Of a DNA stretch of 64,000 nucleotides, positions 1-10,359 are shown one piece after another. Position 1 is the first letter of the stretch, and the number at the start of each line of letters is the position of its first letter. A program made the translations under genes and the position numbers. The stretch covers positions 258,882,077 through 258,946,076 of the forward strand of contig CP136061.1 of the NCBI GenBank assembly GCA_032622095.1, written 5' to 3'. The notes beneath the pieces are model-generated. The model was not told where the DNA came from. It saw only the letters and a list, made by a program, of their open reading frames with translations, and did no database searches. This DNA comes from Siphonodentalium dalli. Its lineage: Eukaryota > Mollusca > Scaphopoda > Gadilida > Siphonodentaliidae.

Positions 1-175
1 AAGTAGATTCCACAGCTTTGGGCCAGCCACAGAAAAAGCGCGATCGCCGCATGTAACCAGATCCCCAGGTTTATAGACAAGTTGATTTGCCTTGGCGGAC
101 CTGAGGGGTCTGACGGGTTGATAGCGCTGAATGAGATACGACAAGTACGATGGTGCCATAAATGCAGTGGATATA
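1..175 (-). pseudogene. LINE reverse transcriptase C-terminal fragment
   Basis: Reading the minus strand from about 168 to 1 gives an open frame containing MAPSYLSYLIQRYQPVR, then LRSAKANQLVYKPGD, then GDRAFSVAGPKLWN. This is the conserved tail found at the end of ORF2 in CR1/Jockey-type non-LTR retrotransposons (PPYLSDL, RxLRS, GDRAFSVAAPKLWN). In the element this region follows the reverse transcriptase domain. The frame meets a stop just upstream (about 178), and the window edge cuts off the other end, so only a fragment is visible. It abuts a decayed plus-strand coding region. The family match is from the motif; the exact clade is not determined. Confidence 0.8.
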
Positions 176-235
176 TATCATGAATAGGTGTGCCGAGATT
201 CATGATTCCATGGCAGAATTAACCTAACTTAGACA

Positions 236-1305
236 CACCACCAGAGAACAGCACGAGGAGTTCGGAGCAAGTAGGAGCAAACTTGACTCTGATGATTTGA
301 TAAGTATACAACGTTGGTATGACGAACATGAGCCTTTTGATTTGAGTGAAGGTAAACTACGCTACCTGTCGTCTGAGTTAACATCTAGTGGTGGGGACGG
401 TGTTAACTGTATTGATTCTGAACGTGTCGGTTTCGAGATCCACAAAAAGTTCAACAACAACATGAGTATCACAGATGCATATCAAAAGGAAGGATCAAAT
501 AAAATATCTTGACCATTTATATCCTGGGATCAGAGTCGAGAATCCAACTATGCTATTCTCACGATTAATGTAAACATATTTTTATTTCCAAATCCAAAAA
601 ATAACATAATATATAGATGACACATATATACAAAATAGAAAAGTCAATGTATGGAAACGAGGATCAGACAACAAGCCCAAGGGCTTAGATGAAGTCTTCT
701 GCTCTTTGGCGACATGCCCCCTTCCCCATCGAGAATCCAACTGTGCTATTCTCACGATTGATAACAATTGCACAACGCGAGGAGGACATGGTTAAAGAAC
801 TGACAACAATACCAACATCACTATTCAAGGATCATGTAAAGAGGAAACTCACAAAATCCCAACTAGCTAACGCGTTGACTGAATTTGTCCAGGGTTGTGA
901 TCTGCCGGAGCAAGCCATCGCTGTTATCGATGGTGTGGCTCTTCTCCACACAGTTAAGTGGGCAAAAAATGCACATAGCGAGAAGTAGCTAACCAACGAA
1001 ACATAGAGTTGGGTGTATCATGTTCGATGGTTATGGATAAGATCCACCGATCAAAGACCACAAACACCGACAGCGAAGTGTGGAAATCATGTGCTGATGT
1101 TCAACTCAAAGACCACATGGATGCTCCCGTGAATCAAGATATCTTTCTCTCAAACGAGAACAGACACATTGCCTCTGTCGTTGAATACGCATCACATCCC
1201 AAACGAGTGAGTGTGACAGATGCCACGGATATACTGGTTCTATTGATGTATCATTGGACTTCAGGTATGGCAGATGTGTACTTCCTTTCAGAAGGAAATT
1301 AGACT
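236..1305 (+). pseudogene. Frame-broken PIN/FEN1-like uncharacterised protein
   Basis: Three plus-strand frames carry successive blocks of what looks like one protein. Block 1 (about 236-512) reads REQHEEFGASRSK then WYDEHEPFDLSEGKLRYLSS and GDGVNC. Block 2 (about 689-988) has ENPTVLFSRL, then TSLFKDHVKRKLTKSQLANAL and VIDGVALLHTVKW. Block 3 (1009-1302) has DIFLSNENRH, then VTDATDILVLLMYHW. The order and the acidic motifs (VIDG, DATDIL) match my memory of a widespread uncharacterised invertebrate family with a PIN/FEN1-like nuclease fold. Frame changes, a stop after block 1, a missing middle and a missing C-terminus show it is dead. A 31-bp direct repeat interrupts it between blocks 1 and 2. 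The function of the family is unknown to me. Confidence 0.55.
536..759. repeat. 31-bp direct repeat flanking a 162-bp insert
   Basis: Positions 536-566 and 729-759 are the same 31 bases apart from one A/G difference. They encode ENPT(M/V)LFSRL in the decayed protein. The 162 bp between them do not continue the protein. This is either a local tandem duplication that has diverged or an insertion with a long target duplication. Confidence 0.75.
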
Positions 1306-2288
1306 TGACATTTCTGAAGATGATAACTGAGTACACGACGGTTTCTTGTATGTTGTTCAAGTTGTTTGGCACATACTAAGAATGGCTATTGGACATTTCC
1401 ATTGGCTGCCGTATTGTCATCCACGCTCACCTTTCGTAAGCATATTATATTTATGTGTCGTCTGCCCCATGTTTCAGTCAATGTAGCTTCCGTTTTGGTT
1501 GGATAGTTTCTATATAACCCAGAGTTCGCGTGCTAATGGGCACTGACTCGAAATATCACCATTTTGGCCGCCACCTTGGATGCCATCTTGTATCCTGACT
1601 GCTCATGCTATTTTTTGTGAATTTTGTATATGTTGGTCTTGGTTCCTTTCTATGTCAAATAATACGAAAACTACTTGTACTGAAATAGGAGATATCAATA
1701 TAATATACATTTGTATTAGAAATATATTTATATACACTTCAAAAATATAATTCCCCCGAATTCAGCTACCATAGTGATAGCTATCTTCCCCCAGAGACAA
1801 CGATTTTATCACTATATATGTTCTAACATTACATATATTATTTTCAATGTGGAATATGTTTTGGTGCAAGCTGTTCCATATTTACCGAGGTTTCGTATGT
1901 TATTGGGCACCGTTGGGAAATTTACGTATTGTGTCGGCCATATTGGACGCCATCACGGATCCTGAATTTTCCCATGTGGATTTTAGATATGTTGTTCCTG
2001 GTGTTTTTCCGCGTCGAATGACACCAAAATCAGCTTGTATCCAATTTATTCCGGGTTCAACTCTCCCACGACCACACTATGGCTTGAAGATCTAAACACA
2101 CAAATCAAAACACTTTTCTTTTTTTTTGTTAATGCCAACTCGATGAGTTATGGTGTAGGATATGTACCATTAGTGTAAAAATCATTTTATTGTATTACCA
2201 TAGGTGTGTCCATTTGATTAATTCAGTTTGATAAAGTGCTCGCGCGACTATAGTCATATGGGCCAGGGGGACTGGGAGGGTAGCAGTT
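1306..2288. other. Non-coding, two degenerate copies of a GCC-ATCTTG repeat
   Basis: No gene is supported. About 1528-1690 and 1894-2050 share an order of motifs (gtgctaatgggcac / gttattgggcacc, ttggccgcc or tcggccatattggacgccatc, tcctga). They look like two old copies of one dispersed repeat. Short open frames here have no coding character. Confidence 0.4.
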
Positions 2289-2315
2289 CCCCCCCCCCCC
2301 CCCCCCCCCCCCCCC
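2289..2315 (+). repeat. Poly-C tract, 27 bases
   Basis: An uninterrupted run of 27 C residues. The reverse strand is poly-G, so the run could fold as a G-quadruplex. Length may be uncertain because such runs are hard to sequence. Confidence 0.9.
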
Positions 2316-2591
2316 AAACATTTTGAAAGCTCAAATTTTGGGAAATTTTCTGTCAAATTGGAGATATTTTCCGGCAAATTCATGCAAATTGAATGGTATT
2401 TCAGGGGGAAATTGCGGAAAATTACAGTATTTTTCACATTTCTGCACGAATACATATTTAAGGTTAATTTGAATCTATTTTGTTATATTTATGTATATAC
2501 AAGTTATATTCTACAAAAACTGTGTTACAACCTATCACTATGTATAGAACTGTATGTAATTACACTGTCACAGTGACAGAGTGCCGACTGT

Positions 2592-2652
2592 TTGATTCTT
2601 CCATTTCCCATGGTTCACAGGGCATGTTCATACACTGGTCGTTCATATCACC
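2592..2652 (+). repeat. Solitary copy of the 67-bp minisatellite unit
   Basis: Contains ttcccatggttcacaggg followed by catgttcatacactggtcg, the same unit that is amplified about 0.9 kb downstream. It may be the single-copy ancestor of the array or an escaped unit. Confidence 0.8.
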
Positions 2653-2869
2653 AGTCCTTCGAATTTGGAAAACGTAGGTGCGCGATATAACATGGATGAA
2701 ATGATTACTGAATAAAAGACAAACACAAGTATAATGATACACACGTATAATTCCAAGTGTGCCTGTGGCAACATAAAGTGAAAAACAGAAATAAAAACAT
2801 ATGTTTAGATTGTAGTACAGTATCTAGTCCACAATAATCCGATTATCCGGCAATCCAGGTGAATCTAAT

Positions 2870-3373
2870 CACGGTAATGAGTCCACTTCCGCGTCTGAGA
2901 GCGCATGCTCATCAGACTCGCAGTCGCTTAAAACTTCAAACTCGGAAGTGGAATCGTTACCGCAATCAGATTCACCGGAATCCGACGAATCAGCCGGGGG
3001 CTCTCTTTCGTTTTGATAAGAGTTGGTATTTCGGAGGCTCCAATGTCCATTTTTTCGCTTTCTCCGAGTCGAGAGATACTGGCTTCGACGTATAGCTTCG
3101 AAGTATAGTTAAACTTAAACCCTAATCTATGGCAATAGTATACAAATGAATCGGCGAATCCCGCATGCCGAAACATCAAACGAGGCCGTCAAAGAATTGA
3201 CACCGTTTTTTTTGCGGGAACTCCCACGTGCAGCAGTTGTGATGAGGTGTCACCCCAATCATTGAGTGAGAAAGACGCCGGCGGCCGCTTTGATCTTTGT
3301 TGTCATGTTCGTAATCAACGTCATTGCTGCTGAGAAATATACACGGTGAATAGTCTTGTCGGCGTTTAACCAT
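2870..3373 (-). pseudogene. Possible decayed coding region, acidic Ser-rich tail
   Basis: Two minus-strand frames look more coding-like than the surroundings. The upstream one (3373-3176) begins MVKRRQDYSPC and ends in a segment with two adjacent cysteines and CQFFDGL. The downstream one, in another frame (about 3070-2870), reads KNGHWSLRNTNSYQNER, then PPADSSDSGESDCGNDSTSE, FEVLSDCESDE and DAEVDSLP, followed by TGA. Such acidic Ser/Asp-rich stretches occur in transposase termini and in nuclear proteins, but I do not recognise the protein. The frame change and the lack of a continuous ORF suggest a pseudogene or unspliced exons. Confidence 0.3.
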
Positions 3374-3399
3374 TTATGTGCTGTTTGTTAAAATCTCGT

Positions 3400-3530
3400 T
3401 CACTGGCTGCAAATTCCGACGCGCGCATTTAAAATTTTCGGCGTGCGCATTTAATAACTCGCTGGTTTTTAGATCCGCGCGCGCCTTGGCAAGCGCAATT
3501 GCGCGCCTCAAAATCGAAGGACTGATATCA
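3400..3530. repeat. CpG-rich dispersed repeat copy
   Basis: The stretch with ctcgctggtttttagatccg and gcgcctcaaaatcgaa is seen again, diverged, at about 16690-16760. It is a short dispersed repeat with many CpG and GCGC sites. Confidence 0.5.
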
Positions 3531-4985
3531 CAGTAACCCATCCATTTCCCATCTTAAAGGTCCACAGGGCACGTTCATACACTGGTCGTTCATATCACAG
3601 TAACCCATCCATTTCCCATCTTAATGGTCCACAGGGAATGTTCATACACCGGTCGTTCATATCACAGTAATGCATGCATTTCCCATCTTAACGGTTCACA
3701 GGGCATGTTCATACACTGGTCGTTCATATCACAGTAACCCATCCATTTCCCATCTTAACGGTCCACAGGGCATGTTCATACATACACTGGTCGTTCATAT
3801 CACAGTAATGCATGCATTTCCCATCTTAACGGTTCACAGGGCATGGGGCATGTTCATACACTGGTCATTCATACACTGGTCATTCATATCACAGTAACGC
3901 ATCCATTTCCCATCTTAATGGTCCACAGGGCATGTTCATACACTGGTCGTTCATATCACAGTAATGCATGCATTTACCATCTTAACGGTCCACAGGGAAT
4001 GTTCATACACTGGTCGTTCATATCACAGTAACCCATCCATTTCCCATCTTAATGGTCCACAGGGCATGTTCATACACTGGTCGTTCATATTACAGTAACG
4101 CATGCATTTCCCATCTTAACGGTCCACAGGGCATGTTCATACATACACTGGTCGTTCATATTACAGTAACGCATGCATTTCCCATCTTAACGGTCCACAG
4201 GGCATGTTCATACACTGGTCGTTCATATCACAGTAACGCATGCATTTCCCATCTTAACGGTCCACAGGGAATGTTCATACACTGGTCGTTCATATCACAG
4301 TAATGCATGCATTTACCATCTTAACGGTCCACAGGGAATGTTCATACACTGGTCGTTCATATCACAGTAACCCATCCATTTCCCATCTTAATGGTCCACA
4401 GGGCATGTTCATGCATACACTGGTCGTTCATATTACAGTAACGCATGCATTTCCCATCTTAACGGTCCACAGGGCATGTTCATACACTGGTCGTTCATAT
4501 CACAGTAACGCATGCATTTCCCATCTTAACGGTCCACAGGGAATGTTCATACACTGGTCGTTCATATCACAGTAATGCATGCATTTACCATCTTAACGGT
4601 CCACAGGGAATGTTCATACACTGGTCGTTCATATCACAGTAACCCATCCATTTCCCATCTTAATGGTCCACAGGGCATGTTCATGCATACACTGGTCGTT
4701 CATATTACAGTAACGCATGCATTTCCCATCTTAACGGTCCACAGGGAATGTTCATACACTGGTCGTTCATATCACAGTAACGCATGCATTTCCCATCTTA
4801 ACGGTCCACAGGGCATGGGGCATGTTCATACACTGGTCGTTCATACACTGGTCATTCATATCACAGTAACGCATGCATTTACCATCTTAACGGTCCACAG
4901 GGCATGGGGCATGTTCATACACTGGTCGTTCATACACTGGTCGTTCATACACTGGTCGTTCATATCACAGTAACACATGCATTTC
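3531..4985 (+). repeat. 67-bp minisatellite with higher-order structure
   Basis: About 20 tandem units of roughly 67 bp. The unit runs from cagtaacgcatgcatttccc through atcttaacggtccacaggg to catgttcatacactggtcg. Variants carry an extra ATAC, a duplicated gcatggg, or extra ttcatacactggtc steps. Units from 4303 and from 4575 begin near-identical 272-bp blocks of four units, which is a higher-order repeat. Open frames across it arise only because the unit lacks stops in some frames. Confidence 0.95.
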
Positions 4986-5130
4986 TGCCATTTTAACTTC
5001 TGAACCTCTTCCAAACAAATTGTTTTATCCCATACTTATGTTCGATATGCACATAACAATCTTTAATTTATTATTCTGTGCATATTGAGGCATAAAATAT
5101 TCATGTCTGCTAGGCTAAAGTCTCCTTTAA
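4986..5130. repeat. Left copy of a ~90-bp direct repeat
   Basis: About 5039-5130 (gttcgatatgca ... gcataaaat.ttcatgtctg ... aggctaaagtctc) recurs at 6232-6325. The two copies flank the 59-bp minisatellite and a GTCCGTC element. Confidence 0.7.
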
Positions 5131-5475
5131 GTTCCCCTGCATCAATGGGCCTCATGTACATTAGGGGCCGCCTGTAAAGTCTCCTTTAAGTTCCCCTGCA
5201 TCAATGGGCCTCATGTACATTAGGGGCCGCCTGTAAAGTCTCCTTTAAGTTCCCCTGCACCAATGGGCCTCATGTACATTATAGGGGCCGCCTGTAAAGT
5301 CTCCTTTAAGTTCCCCTGCACCAATGGGCCTCATGTACATTATAGGGGCCGCCTGTAAAGTCTCCTTTAAGTTCCCCTGCACCAATGGGCCTCATGTACA
5401 TTACAGGGGCCGCCTGTAAAGTCTCCTTTAAGTTCCCCTGCATCAATGGGCCTCATATACATTAGGGGCCACATG
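5116..5475 (+). repeat. 59/61-bp minisatellite, six units
   Basis: Units start at about 5116, 5175, 5234, 5295, 5356 and 5417. Each holds taaagtctcctttaagttcc, cctgca(c/t)caatgggcctcat and ggggccgcc. Spacing is 59 bp in the first units and 61 bp in later ones through an added TA or CA dinucleotide. Confidence 0.95.
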
Positions 5476-5486
5476 TGCTTCATGCT

Positions 5487-6030
5487 CATTATACGCCCTT
5501 TTTGAAAAAAGGTCGTATTATGTAATCAGTCCGTCTGTCGAGCCGTCCGTCCGTCCGGAAATGGTTTCCGGATGATAACTTTAGTTTCGGTTATTAGATC
5601 CGCCCATTTTTGCAAGAGTTATGGCCCTTTTTTTACTTAGAATCTTGTAATTTTTTGGTTTCCGGATGATAACTTCAGTTTGTGTGATCATATCTGAACC
5701 AAACTTGGTATGTGAGTTTATCAGCCCTATGTACAGGTCAATTTCAAATATGGGTATGCTCCGCCCATTTTTGCGAGAGTTGTGGCCATTTTTCCACTTG
5801 TTTTACTTAGAAAATTTCTCACTTTTTTCGGTTTCCGGATGATATCTCAAGTTTGGATCCTTTAATTGCAAATACCGTTTTTATGTGGATCAGTCATATC
5901 AAGATACAGGTCAAGTTCGAATTTGAGTTTGATTTCTCAGAGTTATGGGCTTTTCGACTTAGAAAATTCAATTTTTCTTGTAATTTTCTTCATTTTGTGC
6001 CAATTTGAGGTTATATTTTTACTTTAAGAG
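5487..6030 (+). mobile_element. GTCCGTC element, family 1 (CCGTTT-hairpin type)
   Basis: Starts with a 5' hairpin (cctttttgaaaaaagg), then a GTCCGTCCGTCCGG tract, then repeated modules containing ggtttccggatgataactt, accaaacttggtatg and cgcccatttttgcgagagtt. Other copies are at 40218-40755/42836-43025 and 43029-43206. The layout resembles Helentron-associated elements such as Pearl in bivalves. No ORF is present. Confidence 0.6.
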
Positions 6031-6231
6031 TTTTTTTAAGATTTGGTTATTTGTATGCATTTCAGTAATGAGACAATGCACAAGTGTCTTATCCATATAG
6101 TATACTTCTACAAAGCCTCCGCTCCAAATGAAGCCACCGGTTCGGGGGACACTGTGGCCGAGCGGCCTTTTATTTTTATCTTCAAACAGAGCCTTTATTC
6201 ATGCAGTGGTGGTCCCTTTCTGCACTTTGCT

Positions 6232-6325
6232 TTTGTTCGATATGCATTATGAAAATCACGATCTTTAATCTATTATTCTGTCCATGTTGCGGCATAAAAT
6301 CTTCATGTCTGATAGGCTAAAGTCT
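6232..6325. repeat. Right copy of the ~90-bp direct repeat
   Basis: Matches 5039-5130 with scattered changes (gttcgatatgca, tattattctgt, ggcataaaat.ttcatgtctg, aggctaaagtctc). Loss of similarity right after the shared segment suggests a duplication that brackets the insert. Confidence 0.65.
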
Positions 6326-6906
6326 CTTTTATATGTCACGTGTTTCTAATCGACATATATTGATGTATTGATGTAGAAGAAAATATTTCAATATTAATAG
6401 AGACAGAAGTGTTTTATTTCCTGTGATCAAGAAACTAACTATCCGTGGCAAGTAAGAAAGCCTTGTTTGCCATGGTTTCATGGCATGTCTAGACACTCAT
6501 GAATATTCAACTTGGTTCACAGTTGATTTTTATCTTGACACCTTATTAAATGACTATAATGGCCCTGTCAAAGAAGTCTTTTCTGAGCTAATTGTTTTAC
6601 CATTGGATAAAGTCTCTCTTTCTATCAAGTACATGTTATACAGATTCTTGGGGAATAAAATAATAGATATTAATTGGGGACACCTATCCTGAAAGGCTTT
6701 TATCGATCAATTTATATCTAAATTTCCTCATTTAATACCTAAATTTCCTCATTTAATACCTACGTTTTAACGGGACAAAAAAAGGCTATTATTAGAAAAG
6801 AAATATCAGACGATCTTGCGGAAATGTTAAAAATGTAACAAGACGGAGAACCCCATCAAGGCCAAGGTCATTTTGAATGGAGATTTCACCTTGAATGCTC
6901 GGCGGC
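6326..6906. other. AT-rich intergenic sequence
   Basis: No gene, RNA or clear repeat seen. A short doubled phrase, aaatttcctcatttaatacc, occurs twice at about 6720-6765. Confidence 0.5.
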
Positions 6907-7004
6907 AAATATGGCTTGTTGCCGATGAATGGCAACAAGCCATATTTCCAACTACATCCTGAAAAGTTACCCATAATTCTGCAGTAATTTAGGGCATTGC
7001 TGTA
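6907..7004 (-). mobile_element. Tc1/mariner-like MITE, partial
   Basis: Carries the inner hairpin (tggcttgttgcc ... ggcaacaagcca), then acccataattctgc and the right end tttagggcattgctgta. The left arm is missing. Its right end lies about 50 bp before the 43-bp minisatellite. Confidence 0.75.
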
Positions 7005-7054
7005 CGTTCGATTTAGTAATTCTAATATCAACAATGTTGGCAAATAAGTTAGGA

Positions 7055-7792
7055 TGTGGTCTCGTGCAGAGAAGTCATTGGCCTTCTATATTTACCATGT
7101 GGTCTCGTGCAGAGAAGTCATCGGCCTTCTATATTTACCATGTGGTCTCGTGCAGAGAAGTCATTGGCCTTCTATATTTACCATGTGGTCTCGTGCAGAG
7201 AAGTCATCGGCCTTCTATATTTACCATGTGGTCTCGTGCAGAGAAGTCATTGGCCTTCTATATTTACCATGTGGTCTCGTGCAGAGAAGTCATCGGCCTT
7301 CTATATTTACCATGTGGTCTCGTGCAGAGAAGTCATTGGCCTTCTATATTTACCATGTGGTCTCGTGCAGAGAAGTCATTGGCCTTCTATATTTACCATG
7401 TGGTCTCGTGCAGAGAAGTCATTGGCCTTCTATATTTACCATGTGGTCTCGTGCAGAGAAGTCATCGGCCTTCTATATTTACCATGTGGTCTCGTGCAGA
7501 GAAGTCATTGGCCTTCTATATTTACCATGTGGTCTCGTGCAGAGAAGTCATTGGCCTTCTATATTTACCATGTGGTCTCGTGCAGAGAAGTCATCGGCCT
7601 TCTATATTTACCATGTGGTCTCGTGCAGAGAAGTCATCGGCCTTCTATATTTACCATGTGGTCTCGTGCAGAGAAGTCATTGGCCTTCTATATTTACCAT
7701 GTGGTCTCGTGCAGAGAAGTCATTGGCCTTCTATATTTACCATGTGGTCTCGTGCAGAGAAGTCATTGGCCTTCTATATTTACCATGTGGTC
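7055..7792 (+). repeat. 43-bp minisatellite, 17 near-identical units
   Basis: Units start every 43 bp from 7058 to 7746. Each contains ggtctcgtgcagagaagtca, (T/C)ggccttctata and tttaccatgt. The only variation I see is T or C at one position, in the order TCTCTCTTTCTTCCTTT. Because 43 is not a multiple of three and no frame contains a stop, all three forward frames stay open for about 800 bp. This is not a protein gene. Confidence 0.95.
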
Positions 7793-8353
7793 ACAACACT
7801 TGCAAACAATTGAACGGCAATGTCATGAAGTCTCAGTACATCTTGAGACAGTTAAATTGGCCATAGTTGAAGCTGAATAAGTGTGTTGGAATGTACTTGT
7901 GTATAGGTTTTAATGATGTGTACTGTATACGCCTACGAACGAGTTACCGGAAATTCTTATTTGCTGAACCCAATTAATGCCTTCGTGTCTGGATTAGTTT
8001 TGGGCAGTCATTGTCCGCCTTGTTCAATTCCTAATAAGGTTATGTACTCAGACTCAGTAACTCCCCTGTTAATTCATTGGCTTCAACGGACTGAATCCAG
8101 ATCAGATACATCCCAATTAATGTTCTAATATTGGAATATAATGTCAAAGCACTGCATTAATGGACCTAATATGTCTGGATTAAATCTATTCCCATTGATA
8201 TTTCTCTATTTATTGCACTATAATGTGTGTTTATAAACAGGATCAGAAATAAAATTCCATCATAAAAGCACTTACCCCCCAGACCTGATGTTATCAATGA
8301 TATATGGGTGGAAAATATTACACCCTAACAACCTGTGAAGCAGGATCATTACT
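7793..8353. other. Unannotated intergenic stretch
   Basis: I see no gene or repeat that can be supported. A 71-codon open frame at 7913-8128 lacks recognisable motifs. Confidence 0.4.
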
Positions 8354-8360
8354 CTTTGTG

Positions 8361-8600
8361 CGATTTAATAAACCCGGTACCATGGTGATTAAATGAATTT
8401 TAACCCCTCTGATTTAATAAACCTGGTACCATGGTGATTAAATGAATTTAACCCCTCTGATTTAATAAACCCGGTACCATGGTGACTAAATGAATTTAAC
8501 CCTTCCGATTTAATAAACCCGGTACCATGGCGACTAAATGAATTTAACCCTCCCGATTTAATAAACCAGGTACCATGGCGACTAAATGAATTTACTAAAT
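8361..8600. repeat. 48-bp minisatellite, five units
   Basis: Units spaced 48-49 bp (ggtaccatgg at 8376, 8425, 8473, 8521 and 8569) with cgatttaataaaccc and gactaaatgaatttaaccc. Each has a KpnI/NcoI-like ggtaccatgg core. Unit length divisible by three keeps a minus-strand frame open with a 16-residue repeat. Confidence 0.95.
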
Positions 8601-9363
8601 AGATTCTACCATGCTTTATATAGAGAATAATCCCACAATTCAGCTGGTGACATAAATAATTCATGAGAGGCAGGGAAGCTGAACAAACACCAGAGTGCAT
8701 TACCCTATAGTCTCTGCCTCAAATGAATTATTTCATGTCCCATGAGTTCAATTAAGTAATTATTCTGTTTATTATAATCTACTATAAACATCGCTAATCA
8801 TATAGTAAGATCAAATATTTCAGTTTTAATATGATTTTCAGAATATAATATGTGAATTTTTTTACCATTTCCAATGTTTACTTTCAAAATTTTGTTAATC
8901 TTTGGTATCTTATTGGACGTTTATTGTCAGTTCTTCTGTATAAACAGTAATGTTTACATTACAATCGTTTTGACATAAGAAATATCATTATTAGAAAGTT
9001 ATTAATAATGAAAATACAAACAAAATTACGAACATTATTTTCCTATACCGGCAGTTTAAGATAAAGATGGGTCCATGGTACATATAATTAAGTTGGCTTT
9101 TACCAATTTTGAAATTTAGAATGTATGCTAGGCCAGGAGGAATCTAAAGGATTAATTGTGAAATTTAAAGTTATGTACATGAGTAAGCAGGTGTAGATTT
9201 GTAAGTAATAGTGTATAGGTCTGTAGTAATATATAAAAAAATTCACTGGTATCGTCATCAGTTATGTACCCAGTGATAGAGCGTTTAAGCAACGTACCAT
9301 CACTTCTCGGCACTTTTGGCACAGTGAGAGTATCCTAGCACCCATCTGTTGTTCCTGTTATTT
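8601..9363. other. AT-rich intergenic sequence
   Basis: No feature recognised on either strand. Confidence 0.4.
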
Positions 9364-9510
9364 GGTCAGTCAGCCACTGAGAGTCAGTGATATTGTGGAT
9401 TTTGATTGGTCAGTCAGCCACTGAGAGTCTGTGATATTGTGGATTTTGATTGGTCAGTCAGCCACTGAGAGTCAGTGATATTGTGGATTTTGATTGGTCA
9501 GAGACCTTAT
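9364..9510 (+). repeat. 44-bp tandem repeat, 3.3 units
   Basis: ggtcagtcagccactgagag recurs at 9364, 9408 and 9452, with a partial unit from 9496. Each unit includes gatattgtggattttgattg. Confidence 0.9.
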
Positions 9511-9714
9511 TTACTGACTTGTGACCGTGACACAAAATCTAGATCTAATCTCTTTGAGTGAGCTCTAAAGTTCTCTTATGTCATCACTGATATCTGTTTC
9601 CAATTTCTATTTAAAGTGACACAAAGCCCCAATCAATCAGTAAGTCCATGATAGATCCCGCTATCAGCCTTCAATTTCTGTTTGTTCCGTGACTGGAACT
9701 TACTCAAATTTTGC

Positions 9715-9945
9715 GCCAGCGCATTCTGTTATATATTATTATTATTATATCTTTATTTTCCTCCATTTACTGAAGAGTTATAAATAATGATACAAACAAT
9801 AGTACATGTAATATGAACATAGAATGAGCCAAGGTAAACCAGGAAAAAAATATATTCTGTTATATATGCGAGTCTGCCTCTGAATAATATTTGACTTGAC
9901 CTTGTAAGCCAGTGCATTGTCTTATATATGTGAGGCTCCCCCTTA
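9715..9945. repeat. Diverged palindrome-core repeat, split by a LINE insertion
   Basis: Outer parts (ccagcgcattctgttatata before 9736, and tgcgagtctgcc ... gaccttgtaagccagtgca ... tcttatatatgtgagg after 9866) match the 96-bp units at 27.1-27.8 kb. A short retroelement copy sits inside. Confidence 0.6.
9736..9853 (-). mobile_element. 5'-truncated LINE 3' end with 13-bp TSD
   Basis: On the minus strand the insert ends in ggaggaaaataaagatat followed by ATAATAATAATAA, the simple-repeat tail usual for CR1-like LINEs. Flanks 9723-9735 and 9854-9866 are identical (ATTCTGTTATATA), a clean target-site duplication. Only about 118 bp were inserted, so this is a heavily 5'-truncated copy. Confidence 0.75.
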
Positions 9946-9949
9946 CAAT

Positions 9950-10265
9950 TCTGCAGTGTACACTCCACTCTGAAGTGTGGTTGCAGTGTAGTTACAGTGT
10001 ACACTGCAGCCACACTTTAACTGGAGTGTATTTGCAGTGTACACTGTAACCACACTTCAAATCCAAGGTGTAGTTGCAGTGTACACTGCAGTCACACTGC
10101 ATGGACTTCATTTAAAGAGACCATGAACAAAACTACACTGCAGCTACACTGCAGGGACTTGTTTAAATGACAGCACGAAAAGGCTACACTGCAACTACAC
10201 TGCTGGGACTTGTTCGAATGCGCACACAGAAAGACTACACTGCAACTACACTGCTGGGACTTGTG
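9950..10265. repeat. Cluster of TACACTGCA motifs, both orientations
   Basis: The left part carries mainly GTGTA-type (tgcagtgtacact, agtgtagttgcag), the right part mainly TACACTGCA and CTACACTGC. In 10120-10265 the block ctacactgcaactacactgc followed by gggacttgt recurs about every 60 bp. A related one-orientation cluster lies at 18790-19185. Confidence 0.8.
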
Positions 10266-10359
10266 AGACATCTTGTTGAATAATAGAAATATGTAGTGAA
10301 TGACTGGATGAGAAGGATTTTTTCCATATTGGCATGAACAACCCTTACATTAATTTTTC

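Noticed and set aside
3670-4973. Series of ORFs encoding HRACSYTGRSYHSN-type repeats
   Set aside because: Frames of the 67-bp minisatellite; breaks track unit boundaries, not gene structure.
7055-7792. CRISPR-like array
   Set aside because: Repeats are contiguous with no spacers, and the genome is an animal's.
7034-7880. Three overlapping plus-strand ORFs of 259-274 codons
   Set aside because: They are the three frames of one 43-bp tandem repeat without stops; each translates to the same cyclic peptide.
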